Source: Canibacter zhoujuaniae (lineage in GTDB: Bacteria; Actinomycetota; Actinomycetes; Actinomycetales; Microbacteriaceae). Taken from it: a stretch of 64,000 bases of DNA. The stretch is from assembly GCF_011752005.1 (NCBI RefSeq), contig NZ_JAAIJZ010000001.1:248001-312000 (forward strand), written 5' to 3'. Below the pieces are notes generated by a model. That model searched no databases. It worked only from the letters and a program-made list of their open reading frames with translations, and was not told the DNA's origin. Positions 25,320-33,825 of the stretch are shown here, one piece after another (the stretch's first letter is position 1; each line of letters starts with the position of its first letter). The position numbers were made by a program, and so were the translations under genes.

Positions 25320-26789
25320 ATGCGTCACGCAAAAATTGTTGCTACTTGGGGGCCGGCGGTTGCCAGCTTTGAAAACACGCTGGAGCTTATTACTGCTGGA
25401 GTGAACGTTGCTCGTTTAAACATGTCGCACGGCACCCATCTTGTGCATGAAGGGATCTACCGGAATATTCGCAGAGCCGAACAGCAGGTTGGCAGGCCTG
25501 TTGCGGTGCTCGCAGATTTGCAGGGCCCGAAGATTCGACTCGGGAAGTTTGACGGTGGGCCCTACGAACTCGAGGTCGGTGATCCTTTCGCGATCACAAC
25601 TCGTGACGTAGTTGGAACGCGTGAGCTTGTCGGAACAACGCACAAGGGTCTGCCGGGAGATGTGCGCGTTGGGGATCCGCTCCTAATCGACGATGGCAAA
25701 GTTGTTTTGCGTGCTACTGAAGTGACAGACGACACCGTGCACGCTGTGGTTGAGGTGCCCGGCGCGGTGAGCAATAACAAGGGAATCAACCTGCCCGGTG
25801 TTGCTGTTAATGTGCCAGCACTGTCTGAAAAAGACGAGGAAGATCTGCGGTTTGCACTAAAACTTGGCGCTGACTACATCGCACTCTCTTTTGTGCGCAA
25901 TGCTGCAGACATCAAGCGTGTGCACGAAATTATGGCGGAAGAGGGTATTCACCGTCCGGTAATTGCAAAGATCGAGAAGCCACAAGCGGTCACAAATCTC
26001 GAGGAGATTATTCAAGCCTTTGACGGCATTATGGTTGCCCGCGGGGATCTTGGTGTTGAACTACCGCTCGAAGAGGTGCCGCTGGTGCAGATGGATGCGA
26101 TTCAGCTTGCCCGACAGAATGCGAAACCTGTTATTGTTGCAACGCAGGTGTTCGAGTCGATGATAGAAAACCCACGCCCGACACGGGCGGAAGCATCTGA
26201 CTGCGCAAACGCAATCATTAACGGTGCTGACGCTGTGATGCTCTCTGGCGAAACTAGCGTAGGTGCGCATCCTGTGCAGGCTGTGTCGATTATGGCGAAG
26301 GTTATCGAAGCGACTGAGGAGAAAGCGCTCGGGCGCATCGAACCTATTGCGACTAAACCGCGCACGCAAGGCGGTGCACTGACGCTTGCTGCGGGAGAGG
26401 TTGCTGACTTCGTTGGAGCGAAGTTTGTTTGTGTGTTTACGGAGTCGGGGGATACCGTGCGCCGTATGTCACGCCTGCGCGGATCCGTGCCAATTTTTGG
26501 TTTCACTCCATCACTAGATATTGTGCGTCGTATGCAGCTTACCTGGGGTGCGAAGAGCTATCAGGAGCCGCGTGTTAGCACCACTGATGAGATGTTTGAG
26601 CAGGTCGATAATGTCTTACTCGGCGACGGCTCCGCACAGGTGGGGGATCTCTGCATAGTCATTTGTGGCACACCTCCGGGAATAATTGGCACCACTAACA
26701 CTATGCGTATTCATCGCATAGGCGAGGCGACTGGTCGTCTGCCTGAAGCTGGGCCGCGGAAACACGTGTTGGAGGCTGCAAGTCAGTAA
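25320..26789 (+). CDS. pyk: Pyruvate kinase
   Basis: Last step of glycolysis, phosphoenolpyruvate plus ADP to pyruvate plus ATP. The 489-residue protein shows RLNMSHG, DLQGPKIR, the active-site IAKIEKPQAV with its lysine, MVARGDLGVE and the C-terminal allosteric domain (GDLCIVICGTPPG). It starts eleven bases after lgt. It is full length. Relatives carry gltBD between lgt and pyk in some genomes; nothing remains of these here. Confidence 0.96.
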   Translation: MRHAKIVATWGPAVASFENTLELITAGVNVARLNMSHGTHLVHEGIYRNIRRAEQQVGRPVAVLADLQGPKIRLGKFDGGPYELEVGDPFAITTRDVVGTRELVGTTHKGLPGDVRVGDPLLIDDGKVVLRATEVTDDTVHAVVEVPGAVSNNKGINLPGVAVNVPALSEKDEEDLRFALKLGADYIALSFVRNAADIKRVHEIMAEEGIHRPVIAKIEKPQAVTNLEEIIQAFDGIMVARGDLGVELPLEEVPLVQMDAIQLARQNAKPVIVATQVFESMIENPRPTRAEASDCANAIINGADAVMLSGETSVGAHPVQAVSIMAKVIEATEEKALGRIEPIATKPRTQGGALTLAAGEVADFVGAKFVCVFTESGDTVRRMSRLRGSVPIFGFTPSLDIVRRMQLTWGAKSYQEPRVSTTDEMFEQVDNVLLGDGSAQVGDLCIVICGTPPGIIGTTNTMRIHRIGEATGRLPEAGPRKHVLEAASQ

Positions 26790-26844
26790 AGTTTGCGCTA
26801 TGCTGGAGCAGGCAGACTGTTTGGCCTATGCTTCAGCAGCGCCA

Positions 26845-26926
26845 GCCGGAATGGCGGAATTGGTAGACGCACCGCACTCAAAATGCGGCGCCGCAAGGTG
26901 TGTGGGTTCGAGTCCCACTTCCGGCA
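26845..26926 (+). tRNA. tRNA-Leu (CAA)
   Basis: A class II tRNA of 82 bases: GCCGGAA acceptor paired with TTCCGGC, anticodon stem CCGCA/TGCGG with loop CTCAAAA (anticodon CAA), a variable arm CGCCGCAAGGTGT, and T arm GTGGGTTCGAGTCCCAC. The discriminator is A and no CCA is encoded. It marks the left edge of the accessory block. Confidence 0.97.
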
Positions 26927-26931
26927 CTATT

Positions 26932-26980
26932 AGGACTACCTTTGTGATACAAATCACGATGGTAGTCCTTAATCGTTTTT
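26932..26980. terminator. Terminator between tRNA-Leu and the ABC exporter gene
   Basis: AGGACTACC (26932-26940) pairs with GGTAGTCCT (26961-26969), with an inner GTGAT/ATCAC stem, followed by TTAATCGTTTTT. It serves the tRNA on the plus strand and could also serve the convergent ABC gene. Confidence 0.8.
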
Positions 26981-27007
26981 GGATAAAAGCGTACCATCTG
27001 TGTCAGT

Positions 27008-29857
27008 TCACTCATCCAGATTAACCACTGCCTTGAAACAATCAAGGTTAGAACGTGAATGAAGAACGACCACAGCCTGTTTCCCAGCTTTTTCGAGAGC
27101 GCAGGCTAGCGATTCAAGCTCAGCACGTTCTGCTGCAGGGGTGAGTTTCTTCAAAGTCTCGTCTAGCAGAATAAGTTGGCTTGTCCCTTCGTGCAGGACC
27201 GATCGGGCAAGCGCGACACCGCTCAAACCTGATTCTTCAGACGCAAACGGGTCTATATCAGGCACAATAGCTACTTCGCCCTCAGGACGCTGACGATATA
27301 AAGCATCAAGTATGACAGATTTCCCTACGCCAGTTGACCCAATCAGCGCGACCATCGGATATTTCTTATCAAGAGCGTCCTCGAGTCGTTTCAGGTCAGC
27401 GGGTCTAACTGTTGGAACCGCACGAGACGACTGAACCTCTTCAAGCATTCTGATACGCTCTGCAGTCAAACTAACTACACCAACTTCCTGCAGCGTTTCC
27501 ACCGTGGATTGAATACCAGAAGATAGTGTCACAGCAAAGTAGATTACGGCAGCGGAAGTAACTAACGAATTTGAATTACCGTACAACAGCACTAGTATCA
27601 CGGCAGAAATATTCAACAAGAACACTAGTAGCTGAATCAGTCCTGTACGGAGCGCGTAAGCGTTAGCTAGCTGAACAGAAGTTCTGACATATGCTGCTTC
27701 TGAACTAGCATAGGCATCCTCCCCGGCCCGACGGAGCCCGGCACTCACGGGTAGAGTGTGCATACCCGCCTGTGCGCCAACTGCTCCGATGAATTCTCCT
27801 CGACTATTTGCGGTCGCTGTTGAAGCAGGAAGAATCCATTTTGAACCTTGACGCATAGCAAGAACCGCTAGGGGAGCAACCGCTAGCACAACAATAATAA
27901 ACAGTGGGGCGCCAGCAACTGCACCGCCAATGAGCATAACGGTCTGTACGATTACCAGGAAGACTGCGCCTAGGGCGCTAGGTACTGACATTTGGAGATC
28001 AGAAAAGTCCTCACCAATTCGTCCCACAACCGAACCACTTGTCCGAGGACTAGCGAAACGGTCAATCCTTTGCACAACCCTGCTGTGCAGGCTGCTTAAC
28101 CTCGCAATAGGGGCTCGGTAGAGCGAGCCAAAGAACAGCACAGATCCGATTAGTGCTGCCAGCGCGCACGCAGCTGAAACAGTAGCGAGCAGAGTAGATA
28201 ACTCGTCAGATTGAGCAAGTGTTAAGGCAAAAGCGACTTCGGAACCTGCCAGCAGCAGAGCGCCAACTAAAACCCAAACCACGTGAGGGCCAAACAACAG
28301 CCTCACTGATCTACGGAAAGTTGCCTGCTTCGGCTGCGGATCTGGAAGATCCACTGTCTCATTTGTATCCGCAGAACCAGCTTCTACTGCTCCCACAGCT
28401 CTCGGAACGCCACCCTCTAGCCCCTTATTTTTTTGTTCTCCACTGTCGGAAGTAAACAAGTTAGGAACGTATTCTTCGGAGCTAGTTAAAAGCGTACACG
28501 CGGGCACAAGCTCCAGAATTTTTTTGGCGACGATTTCACGCGTAAACGGGTCGAGAGCTGTGAACGTGTCGTCTAGCACCAACCATTCTGGTTCGTCCAC
28601 CAAGACCAGAGCGATAGCTGCGCGGTGTCTTTCGCCAGAAGATAGAGTCTTTGCATCTACCCAGAACCGTTCTATCGCGTCTTTTTTCACCCCCATGTCT
28701 AAAGCAAAATTCGTAAACCGGGATATTTCTTCATTCGATGCAGAATTTTGCCACGCTAGCAACACTGTCTGGGGCATTTCCGGGTTGCTAGGTACGAAAG
28801 CTGCATCGCTGCCGGTTGCGGATTTGCGTAAAGCATCAGCGCGATCAGAAGCAGAATCAAGCACCTCTACACCTTTCGAAGGAGGTGACACTAGATTCTG
28901 ACTATCAGCGGTAGTTTCCAGAGTCTTCTCTAGCCTGTCAAGTTCGTGCATCATCGGCTTAGCCAAGCGAATAACCCGATAATTAACAATGTTGTTCTGC
29001 ACTGCCGCGTACAGGTAACGGGCCGCCAAAATAATTCCAATGCCGAAGCTTGCGGCAGGGAAAAGCCACGCACCGAGAATAGCAACAAGAGCAAGCACGG
29101 TGGTCAAGGCTCCCTGCTCGAGGAATCCATTCAAAACCTGTAACCGTACGCGCTTTTTCAGGAGCTGCTCTTCGGATTTTCTGATGCTTAAAACCTTGCC
29201 CAGGGCGCCAGTCCAACTGGGGATAGCACGCCCGCGGGGTAACGAATCAACTAGCCGTTGAATCCAGCGTCTACGCTCTCCCTCCAAAGATACATACTGC
29301 TCCCACAGGTTTCCAACCAGCTTCACGAGTTTGACACTAATGAAAACTAATCCAGCAATAAGTAATGCAGCAACCGCACCGCCTGCACCATACAGCGCGA
29401 GTGAAATAGCGAGGAAAGCAACAATCTGAACCGTTGAAACAGTAAAGTCAACAACATATGCAAACTGACTGATCTGCGCCGGGTACGTTAGTACATGCTC
29501 GTGTGCTTGCTTAGGAGGATTTGAACGCTTAAAAATTTCGCTAAACCGCCGATAAGTCAGTTGGCGCACTGCTAACGTCAGAAGACTCTCCTGACGTTCT
29601 TTCACCCAATCCCCAAAACTTTCAGCTAGAAACCCTAAAACAAGCAACCAGATAACACTGACTGGAGTGACAGAATCCGATGACACTCTACCGATGCTCA
29701 TCGTGATAGCTAGAGAACCTGCAACGCTCAACAGGCCTGCTGCGAAGACTATGAAACTCGTTCTTGCCGGGGCAAAAACAAAAGCAAACCAACGCAACCG
29801 TTTTGGTAAAGTCTTCACGAGTCGCTGATAACGCTCAAACATTGAAATCATATTCAT
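27008..29857 (-). CDS. Fused ABC exporter with two complementary, incomplete nucleotide-binding domains
   Basis: A 949-residue TMD-NBD-TMD-NBD protein. The first membrane domain (about 30-290) and the second (about 525-770) each have about six segments. NBD1 (about 330-470) goes straight from the linker into FVPSNPEMPQ and keeps a signature, LSSGE at 405-409, and a Walker B-like WLVLDD at 425-430, but has no GxxGxGKS and a Ser where the switch His should be. NBD2 (about 815-949) has Walker A GSTGVGKS at 840-847, Walker B LILLDE ending at Glu900 and His933, but only about 50 residues between Walker A and B, with a stub GLSGVALARSVL instead of the signature subdomain. Substrate unknown; CydDC-like exporters are the nearest form. 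CTAG tetramers are far denser than in core genes. Confidence 0.85.
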   Translation of the reverse strand: MNMISMFERYQRLVKTLPKRLRWFAFVFAPARTSFIVFAAGLLSVAGSLAITMSIGRVSSDSVTPVSVIWLLVLGFLAESFGDWVKERQESLLTLAVRQLTYRRFSEIFKRSNPPKQAHEHVLTYPAQISQFAYVVDFTVSTVQIVAFLAISLALYGAGGAVAALLIAGLVFISVKLVKLVGNLWEQYVSLEGERRRWIQRLVDSLPRGRAIPSWTGALGKVLSIRKSEEQLLKKRVRLQVLNGFLEQGALTTVLALVAILGAWLFPAASFGIGIILAARYLYAAVQNNIVNYRVIRLAKPMMHELDRLEKTLETTADSQNLVSPPSKGVEVLDSASDRADALRKSATGSDAAFVPSNPEMPQTVLLAWQNSASNEEISRFTNFALDMGVKKDAIERFWVDAKTLSSGERHRAAIALVLVDEPEWLVLDDTFTALDPFTREIVAKKILELVPACTLLTSSEEYVPNLFTSDSGEQKNKGLEGGVPRAVGAVEAGSADTNETVDLPDPQPKQATFRRSVRLLFGPHVVWVLVGALLLAGSEVAFALTLAQSDELSTLLATVSAACALAALIGSVLFFGSLYRAPIARLSSLHSRVVQRIDRFASPRTSGSVVGRIGEDFSDLQMSVPSALGAVFLVIVQTVMLIGGAVAGAPLFIIVVLAVAPLAVLAMRQGSKWILPASTATANSRGEFIGAVGAQAGMHTLPVSAGLRRAGEDAYASSEAAYVRTSVQLANAYALRTGLIQLLVFLLNISAVILVLLYGNSNSLVTSAAVIYFAVTLSSGIQSTVETLQEVGVVSLTAERIRMLEEVQSSRAVPTVRPADLKRLEDALDKKYPMVALIGSTGVGKSVILDALYRQRPEGEVAIVPDIDPFASEESGLSGVALARSVLHEGTSQLILLDETLKKLTPAAERAELESLACALEKAGKQAVVVLHSRSNLDCFKAVVNLDE

Positions 29858-29889
29858 AGCTACTCACCTACATTCAGAAAACTTGGTAA

Positions 29890-30291
29890 CTAACGCCAGA
29901 AACCTGTCACTGATTTCTTATCCTCAATATTGAATTCAATTACGCTTCGCAACAGATCATACGGTGGTTCAGCACCCCACGGGATCCGAAATAAGTTTGC
30001 CGTATAGGATAATTTCAGTTTCTTCAGTGATTCTTCGCAATACGCGATGCCAGCCTGCTCCGGTGACACCGACAGATGTTTAGAAGCAAAAGACAAACCG
30101 ATAATGTATGTGTCATGGTCCGTAAACATGGGCTGATTCCACGCGATCCGCGCTTTAAGATTTGGGAATTCGCGGTGAATCCACTGAAGAATCTCTAGCG
30201 CCTGTGCTCTGTGCGCGGAAACCTTAATCTTCGCCAAAACAGGGGAGAAGAACTCCTGCAAACTTTCTCCCTGAGACATTTCAACAGTCAT
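29890..30291 (-). CDS. DUF1801-family protein
   Basis: A 133-residue soluble protein matching the DUF1801 (YdhG/Fra-like) fold: ALEILQWIHREFPNLKARIAWNQPMF, then TYIIGLSFASKHLSVSPEQ and a terminal VIEFNIEDK. Members have been linked to iron or zinc handling, but most are uncharacterised, and no metal-site cluster is evident here beyond scattered His and Cys. It lies 32 bases upstream of the ABC exporter gene, likely in one transcript. Confidence 0.82.
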   Translation of the reverse strand: MTVEMSQGESLQEFFSPVLAKIKVSAHRAQALEILQWIHREFPNLKARIAWNQPMFTDHDTYIIGLSFASKHLSVSPEQAGIAYCEESLKKLKLSYTANLFRIPWGAEPPYDLLRSVIEFNIEDKKSVTGFWR

Positions 30292-30339
30292 AGTTCCAAG
30301 TATTACACGGAGAAATGTCGTGATTATTTAGTTTGGCTT

Positions 30340-30366
30340 GGGATCTCACACGTCAGGTGAGATCCC
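30340..30366. terminator. Hairpin downstream of the orphan trpB, possible terminator
   Basis: GGGATCTCAC (30340-30349) and GTGAGATCCC (30357-30366) form a perfect 10-bp stem with a 7-base loop, in the 187-base interval between trpB2 and the DUF1801 gene. There is no good T-tract on either side, so a role as mRNA stabiliser or protein site is also possible. I saw nothing else definite in this interval. Confidence 0.5.
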
Positions 30367-30478
30367 TGAAAACCACGAAACAGTTGAAGAAGTTCTTTTG
30401 ATCCAGCTGAACTGTCGTGATTAGTTTTTTGAAAAGGTGTCGACAGCAGTCTGCACTGCTGTGTAATAAACAGTGAGC

Positions 30479-31684
30479 CTACAGACCGAGTTTTTCGGCA
30501 ACGTAGTCAATATCTTTATCACCACGACCCGACAGATTCACAATAATAATCTTGTCTTTATCAAGGGTGGCAGCCAGTTTTAGCGCGTAGGCGACGGCGT
30601 GACAAGACTCGAGCGCTGGAATGATGCCCTCATATTTACACAGTGCCTTAAACGCTTCGAGTGTCTCAGCGTCACTCGCTGTTTCATAGGTCACACGCCC
30701 CTCCTGCTTCAAGAAAGCGTGTTGCGGGCCGACGCCAGGATAGTCGAGACCAGAGGCGATAGAGTGCACCGGAGCGGGGGAGCCCGACTCATCCTGCAAC
30801 ACCAGTGTCTGCATCCCGTGAATCACACCGTCTGTGCCGAAGGTTATAGTCGCGGCGTGCTCACCGACAGTGTTTAAATCTTTACCGGCCGGCTCCACCC
30901 CATAAATTGCGACCGACTCATCGTCAAGAAATTCGGTAAACAAACCAAGCGCGTTTGATCCGCCCCCAACTGCGGCAACCAGTGCGTCTGGCAGACGACC
31001 CTCGTGCGCAAGAATTTGCTCTTTAGCTTCGCGCCCGACGATCGACTGAAAGTCACGCACCATATTTGGGTACGGATCAGGGCCAACCACCGATCCGATA
31101 GCAAACATAGTATCTTCATAGTCGCGCGCAAAAACATCGAAAGCAGAGTCTACTGCCTCTTTCAGCGCACCCCCACCAGCGACATTTTCACCAACTGGCA
31201 CAACTTTTGCACCCAGCAGCTGCATGCGCACCACATTAGGTCGTTGCTTCGCAACATCGATAGCACCCATATGAATTTCGCACTCGAGCCCAACCAGCGC
31301 CGCAGCAGTGGCGAGCGCGACACCGTGCTGGCCGGCACCTGTTTCAGCAATAACCTTCTTTTTGCCCATCCGTTTTGCGAGCAGAGCCTCGCCGATACAG
31401 TGGTTGATTTTGTGTGCACCGGTGTGATTAAGATCTTCACGCTTCAAATAAATCTTTGCGCCACCGGCATGTTTCGAAAGTTTCTCAGCAAAATAAAGAG
31501 GTGATGGACGACCGACGTATTCGGCGAGTAACCGCTCCCACTCGGCTACGAATTCCGGATCTTTAAGCGCCTCAGCATAGGCCTCCGCAACCTCAGCAAT
31601 TGGGCGTTCTAACTGCGGCGGCAAGAAGCGCCCACCGTAGTTTCCGAAGTATCCCTGTGCGTCCGATTTCTTAAAACTCACCAT
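30479..31684 (-). CDS. trpB: Orphan second tryptophan synthase beta chain
   Basis: A 401-residue PLP enzyme of the TrpB family with Lys92 in NHTGAHKIN, Glu114 in AETGAGQHG, GGGSNALG and ASGLDYPGVGP. It differs clearly from the operon copy (for example NYGGRFLPPQ against EYGGRYMPES), so it is not a recent duplicate. The start is the ATG at 31684; the frame stays open another 42 codons upstream, but those are a poor match. A TATACT hexamer ends eight bases before this ATG. No trpA is adjacent, so it may use free indole, or act as a second beta subunit for the same TrpA. Confidence 0.92.
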   Translation of the reverse strand: MVSFKKSDAQGYFGNYGGRFLPPQLERPIAEVAEAYAEALKDPEFVAEWERLLAEYVGRPSPLYFAEKLSKHAGGAKIYLKREDLNHTGAHKINHCIGEALLAKRMGKKKVIAETGAGQHGVALATAAALVGLECEIHMGAIDVAKQRPNVVRMQLLGAKVVPVGENVAGGGALKEAVDSAFDVFARDYEDTMFAIGSVVGPDPYPNMVRDFQSIVGREAKEQILAHEGRLPDALVAAVGGGSNALGLFTEFLDDESVAIYGVEPAGKDLNTVGEHAATITFGTDGVIHGMQTLVLQDESGSPAPVHSIASGLDYPGVGPQHAFLKQEGRVTYETASDAETLEAFKALCKYEGIIPALESCHAVAYALKLAATLDKDKIIIVNLSGRGDKDIDYVAEKLGL

Positions 31685-31769
31685 GAGTATGAGTATATTC
31701 CTGCACAGCACGGGAGTGAGGCGTGCGACACCCAGGATAATGCAAGCAGTTGCCTGATAAATTGACGCT

Positions 31770-32618
31770 ATGAGTATCAATAATCCAGTTTCCCTTGCAA
31801 ACGGCAACACTATTCCAAACGTGGGGTTTGGAACCTTTCAAACACCCCCTGACGAAACGAAGATAGCCGTTGCTGAGGCGATTAAAGCTGGTTACCGCCA
31901 TATTGATACCGCAGCAATTTACGGTAATGAGGCTGGTGTGGGTGAAGCGGTGCGTGAGAGCGGCGTTGGGCGAGGCGAATTTTTTATCACCACAAAAGTT
32001 TGGAACACCGAGCGCGGCTTTGAAAAAACTCTCGCTGCAGCTGAAGGCTCACTCGAGAAGCTAGGTCTTGATTATGTCGACCTGCTGCTTGTGCACTGGC
32101 CAGCAAACTACCTGCAGTTTGGTTCGGAAGCAAAAGCATTAAATGCTGACACGTGGCGGGCATTCGAGCACCTTTACGAGCAGGGCAGAGCAAAAGCTAT
32201 CGGAGTTTCAAACTTTATGGCGCACCACCTAGAGGCGCTTGAAGAAACCGCAAAAGTGCGGCCGATGGTGAATCAGATTGAGGTGCACCCGGGTTGGTAT
32301 CAAGCAAACGCCATAAAATGGTGCCAAGATCACGATATTGTGGTGGAGGCTTGGAGCCCGCTCGGGCAGCAGGCCGTGCTAGCGCATCCGGTGCTCCAGG
32401 AGATTGCAGACCGTCACGGTAAAGAAACTGCGCAGGTTAGCTTACGTTGGGCACTGCAACACGGGCTTATTCCACTGCCGAAGTCGGTGACTCCCGCTCG
32501 CATTAGGTCAAACACTGAGCTATTTGATTTCGTTCTTTCTGTGGAAGAAATTCAGGCTATCGACAAGCTTGAGAATATTGGCGGACCGTGCCTGCGCCCA
32601 GATGATGTTTTGTTTTAG
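31770..32618 (+). CDS. Aldo/keto reductase
   Basis: A 282-residue NADPH-dependent TIM-barrel reductase of the 2,5-diketo-gluconate reductase type. The tetrad is complete: Asp46 and Tyr51 in IDTAAIYGNE, Lys76 in TTKVWN and His109 in LLVHWP. The cofactor site LPKSVTPARIRSN is present near the end. TAAATT ends seven bases before the ATG and there is no ribosome binding site, suggesting a leaderless message. Substrate unknown. It faces trpB2 across 85 bases. Confidence 0.92.
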   Translation: MSINNPVSLANGNTIPNVGFGTFQTPPDETKIAVAEAIKAGYRHIDTAAIYGNEAGVGEAVRESGVGRGEFFITTKVWNTERGFEKTLAAAEGSLEKLGLDYVDLLLVHWPANYLQFGSEAKALNADTWRAFEHLYEQGRAKAIGVSNFMAHHLEALEETAKVRPMVNQIEVHPGWYQANAIKWCQDHDIVVEAWSPLGQQAVLAHPVLQEIADRHGKETAQVSLRWALQHGLIPLPKSVTPARIRSNTELFDFVLSVEEIQAIDKLENIGGPCLRPDDVLF

Positions 32619-32674
32619 TATTTGAAATTAATAAACACAGTAGTTTCGAGTCCCCGACTAGATGGAAGGTAATC

Positions 32675-33274
32675 ATGAGTGAAACGAGCGCGCAGCGTCG
32701 TGTAGTGGTTGCAGAAGATGAATCATTGATTCGTCTTGATATTGTTGAGACGCTAAAAGATAACGGCTACGACGTTGTTGGTGAAGCCGGCGACGGTGAG
32801 GAAGCTGTGCGCCTTGTAGAGGAGCTGCACCCCGACGTTGTTGTTATGGATGTGAAGATGCCGAAGCTTGACGGCATCTCAGCAGCCGAGAAAATAAACA
32901 AGGAACGCATCGCCCCGGTTGTACTGCTGACCGCCTTTAGCCAGCGGGAATTGGTAGAGCGCGCAGCTGAGGCGGGAGCGCTTGCCTATGTTGTAAAACC
33001 ATTCACTCCAGACGATTTGCTTCCTGCAATAGAAATCGCAGTTTCCCGCTTCCAGCAGATTCTAACCCTTGAAAACGAGGTGCAGGATCTCGCAGAGCGC
33101 TTTGAAACTCGCAAACTTGTGGATCGTGCGAAGGGTATCCTAAATGACAAAATGGGGTTGAGCGAGCCAGAAGCATTCCGTTGGATTCAGAAGGCATCGA
33201 TGGATCGCCGGCTGACAATGCAGGATGTTGCCAAAACCATTATTGATCAACTGGGTGCTAAGAAAGACGACTAG
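32675..33274 (+). CDS. pdtaR: Response regulator with ANTAR RNA-binding output domain
   Basis: A 199-residue protein: a receiver domain (8-125) with Glu14-Asp15, the phosphoacceptor Asp59 in VVMDVKMP, the Thr in LLTAFS and Lys in VVKPF, followed by a C-terminal ANTAR domain (about 140-195, LVDRAKGILNDKMGLSEPEAFRWIQKASMDRR) that binds tandem RNA hairpins to prevent termination. This matches PdtaR (Rv1626) of mycobacteria. Its histidine kinase PdtaS is not in the window. It has a GGAAGG ribosome binding site and ends at a strong terminator. Confidence 0.94.
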   Translation: MSETSAQRRVVVAEDESLIRLDIVETLKDNGYDVVGEAGDGEEAVRLVEELHPDVVVMDVKMPKLDGISAAEKINKERIAPVVLLTAFSQRELVERAAEAGALAYVVKPFTPDDLLPAIEIAVSRFQQILTLENEVQDLAERFETRKLVDRAKGILNDKMGLSEPEAFRWIQKASMDRRLTMQDVAKTIIDQLGAKKDD

Positions 33275-33283
33275 TTCCTAGAT

Positions 33284-33327
33284 TAAATAAGTGTGGCGCG
33301 TCCTTCGGGGCGCGCCACACTTATTTA
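33284..33327. terminator. Bidirectional terminator between pdtaR and the thioesterase gene
   Basis: A perfect 17-bp stem (33284-33300 with 33311-33327, TAAATAAGTGTGGCGCG on the left) continued by CC/GG around a TTCG tetraloop. A/T-rich stem ends provide tails in both directions. The outer AATAAGTGTG is shared with the terminator at 12835-12883. Confidence 0.92.
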
Positions 33328-33328
33328 G

Positions 33329-33763
33329 TTAAGGCTTTCTCTCAAGTTTTTTATAAAAGTTGGTGATCCGAATTGTTGAGCAGCGTTTACCATCATTATC
33401 ACGGGTTATAACTATCTCATGCACAGTGAGTGAGCGGCCAACATGTACCGGCACGCAAACACCAGTCACCGTGCCACTAACAGCCGAATTAGTGTGAGTT
33501 GCATTGATGTCAACGCCCACCGCGACGTAGCCTTCAGGGGCGATGAAGTTTGCGTGCATTGAACCGAGAGACTCACCGAGCACAACATAAGCACCCCCGT
33601 GCAAAAGTCCGATCGGTTGCGTGTTGCCCTCTACAGGCATTGTCGCCACTGCGCGCTCAGAATTAAACTCTTTGACTTTAATACCCATTCGCTCAGCCAA
33701 CCTGCCGAATGTGCGTTCCGCAGCCCATAACATGCCGTCTTTAACCTGCTGATTCTCAGCCAT
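33329..33763 (-). CDS. PaaI-type hotdog thioesterase
   Basis: A 144-residue acyl-CoA thioesterase-like protein with the hotdog motif LLHGGAYVVLGESLGS (His55-Gly-Gly, Glu64) and GVDINATHTNS. The start is the ATG at 33763 with AAAGG upstream; an ATG 42 bases earlier in frame is less likely. The gene lies between pdtaR and polA, its normal place in this family. Substrate not predictable; phenylacetyl- or hydroxybenzoyl-CoA-like esters are typical of the fold. Confidence 0.9.
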   Translation of the reverse strand: MAENQQVKDGMLWAAERTFGRLAERMGIKVKEFNSERAVATMPVEGNTQPIGLLHGGAYVVLGESLGSMHANFIAPEGYVAVGVDINATHTNSAVSGTVTGVCVPVHVGRSLTVHEIVITRDNDGKRCSTIRITNFYKKLERKP

Positions 33764-33825
33764 TACTGACCTTTCTAACCGGAAGGTGATTATAAACTCA
33801 CACACTGGAGCGGTAGCCTTGAAGT

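Noticed and set aside
26800..27024. Open frame of 74 codons across the tRNA-Leu gene
   Set aside because: It covers a clear cloverleaf and its terminator and has no ribosome binding site; a chance frame.
31004..31504. 166-codon frame antisense to the orphan trpB
   Set aside because: The sense strand encodes conserved TrpB motifs through the whole stretch.
26927..33000. Integrase, transposase or att repeat for the block after tRNA-Leu
   Set aside because: I found no recombinase gene and no copy of the tRNA 3' end, so I do not call a mobile element.
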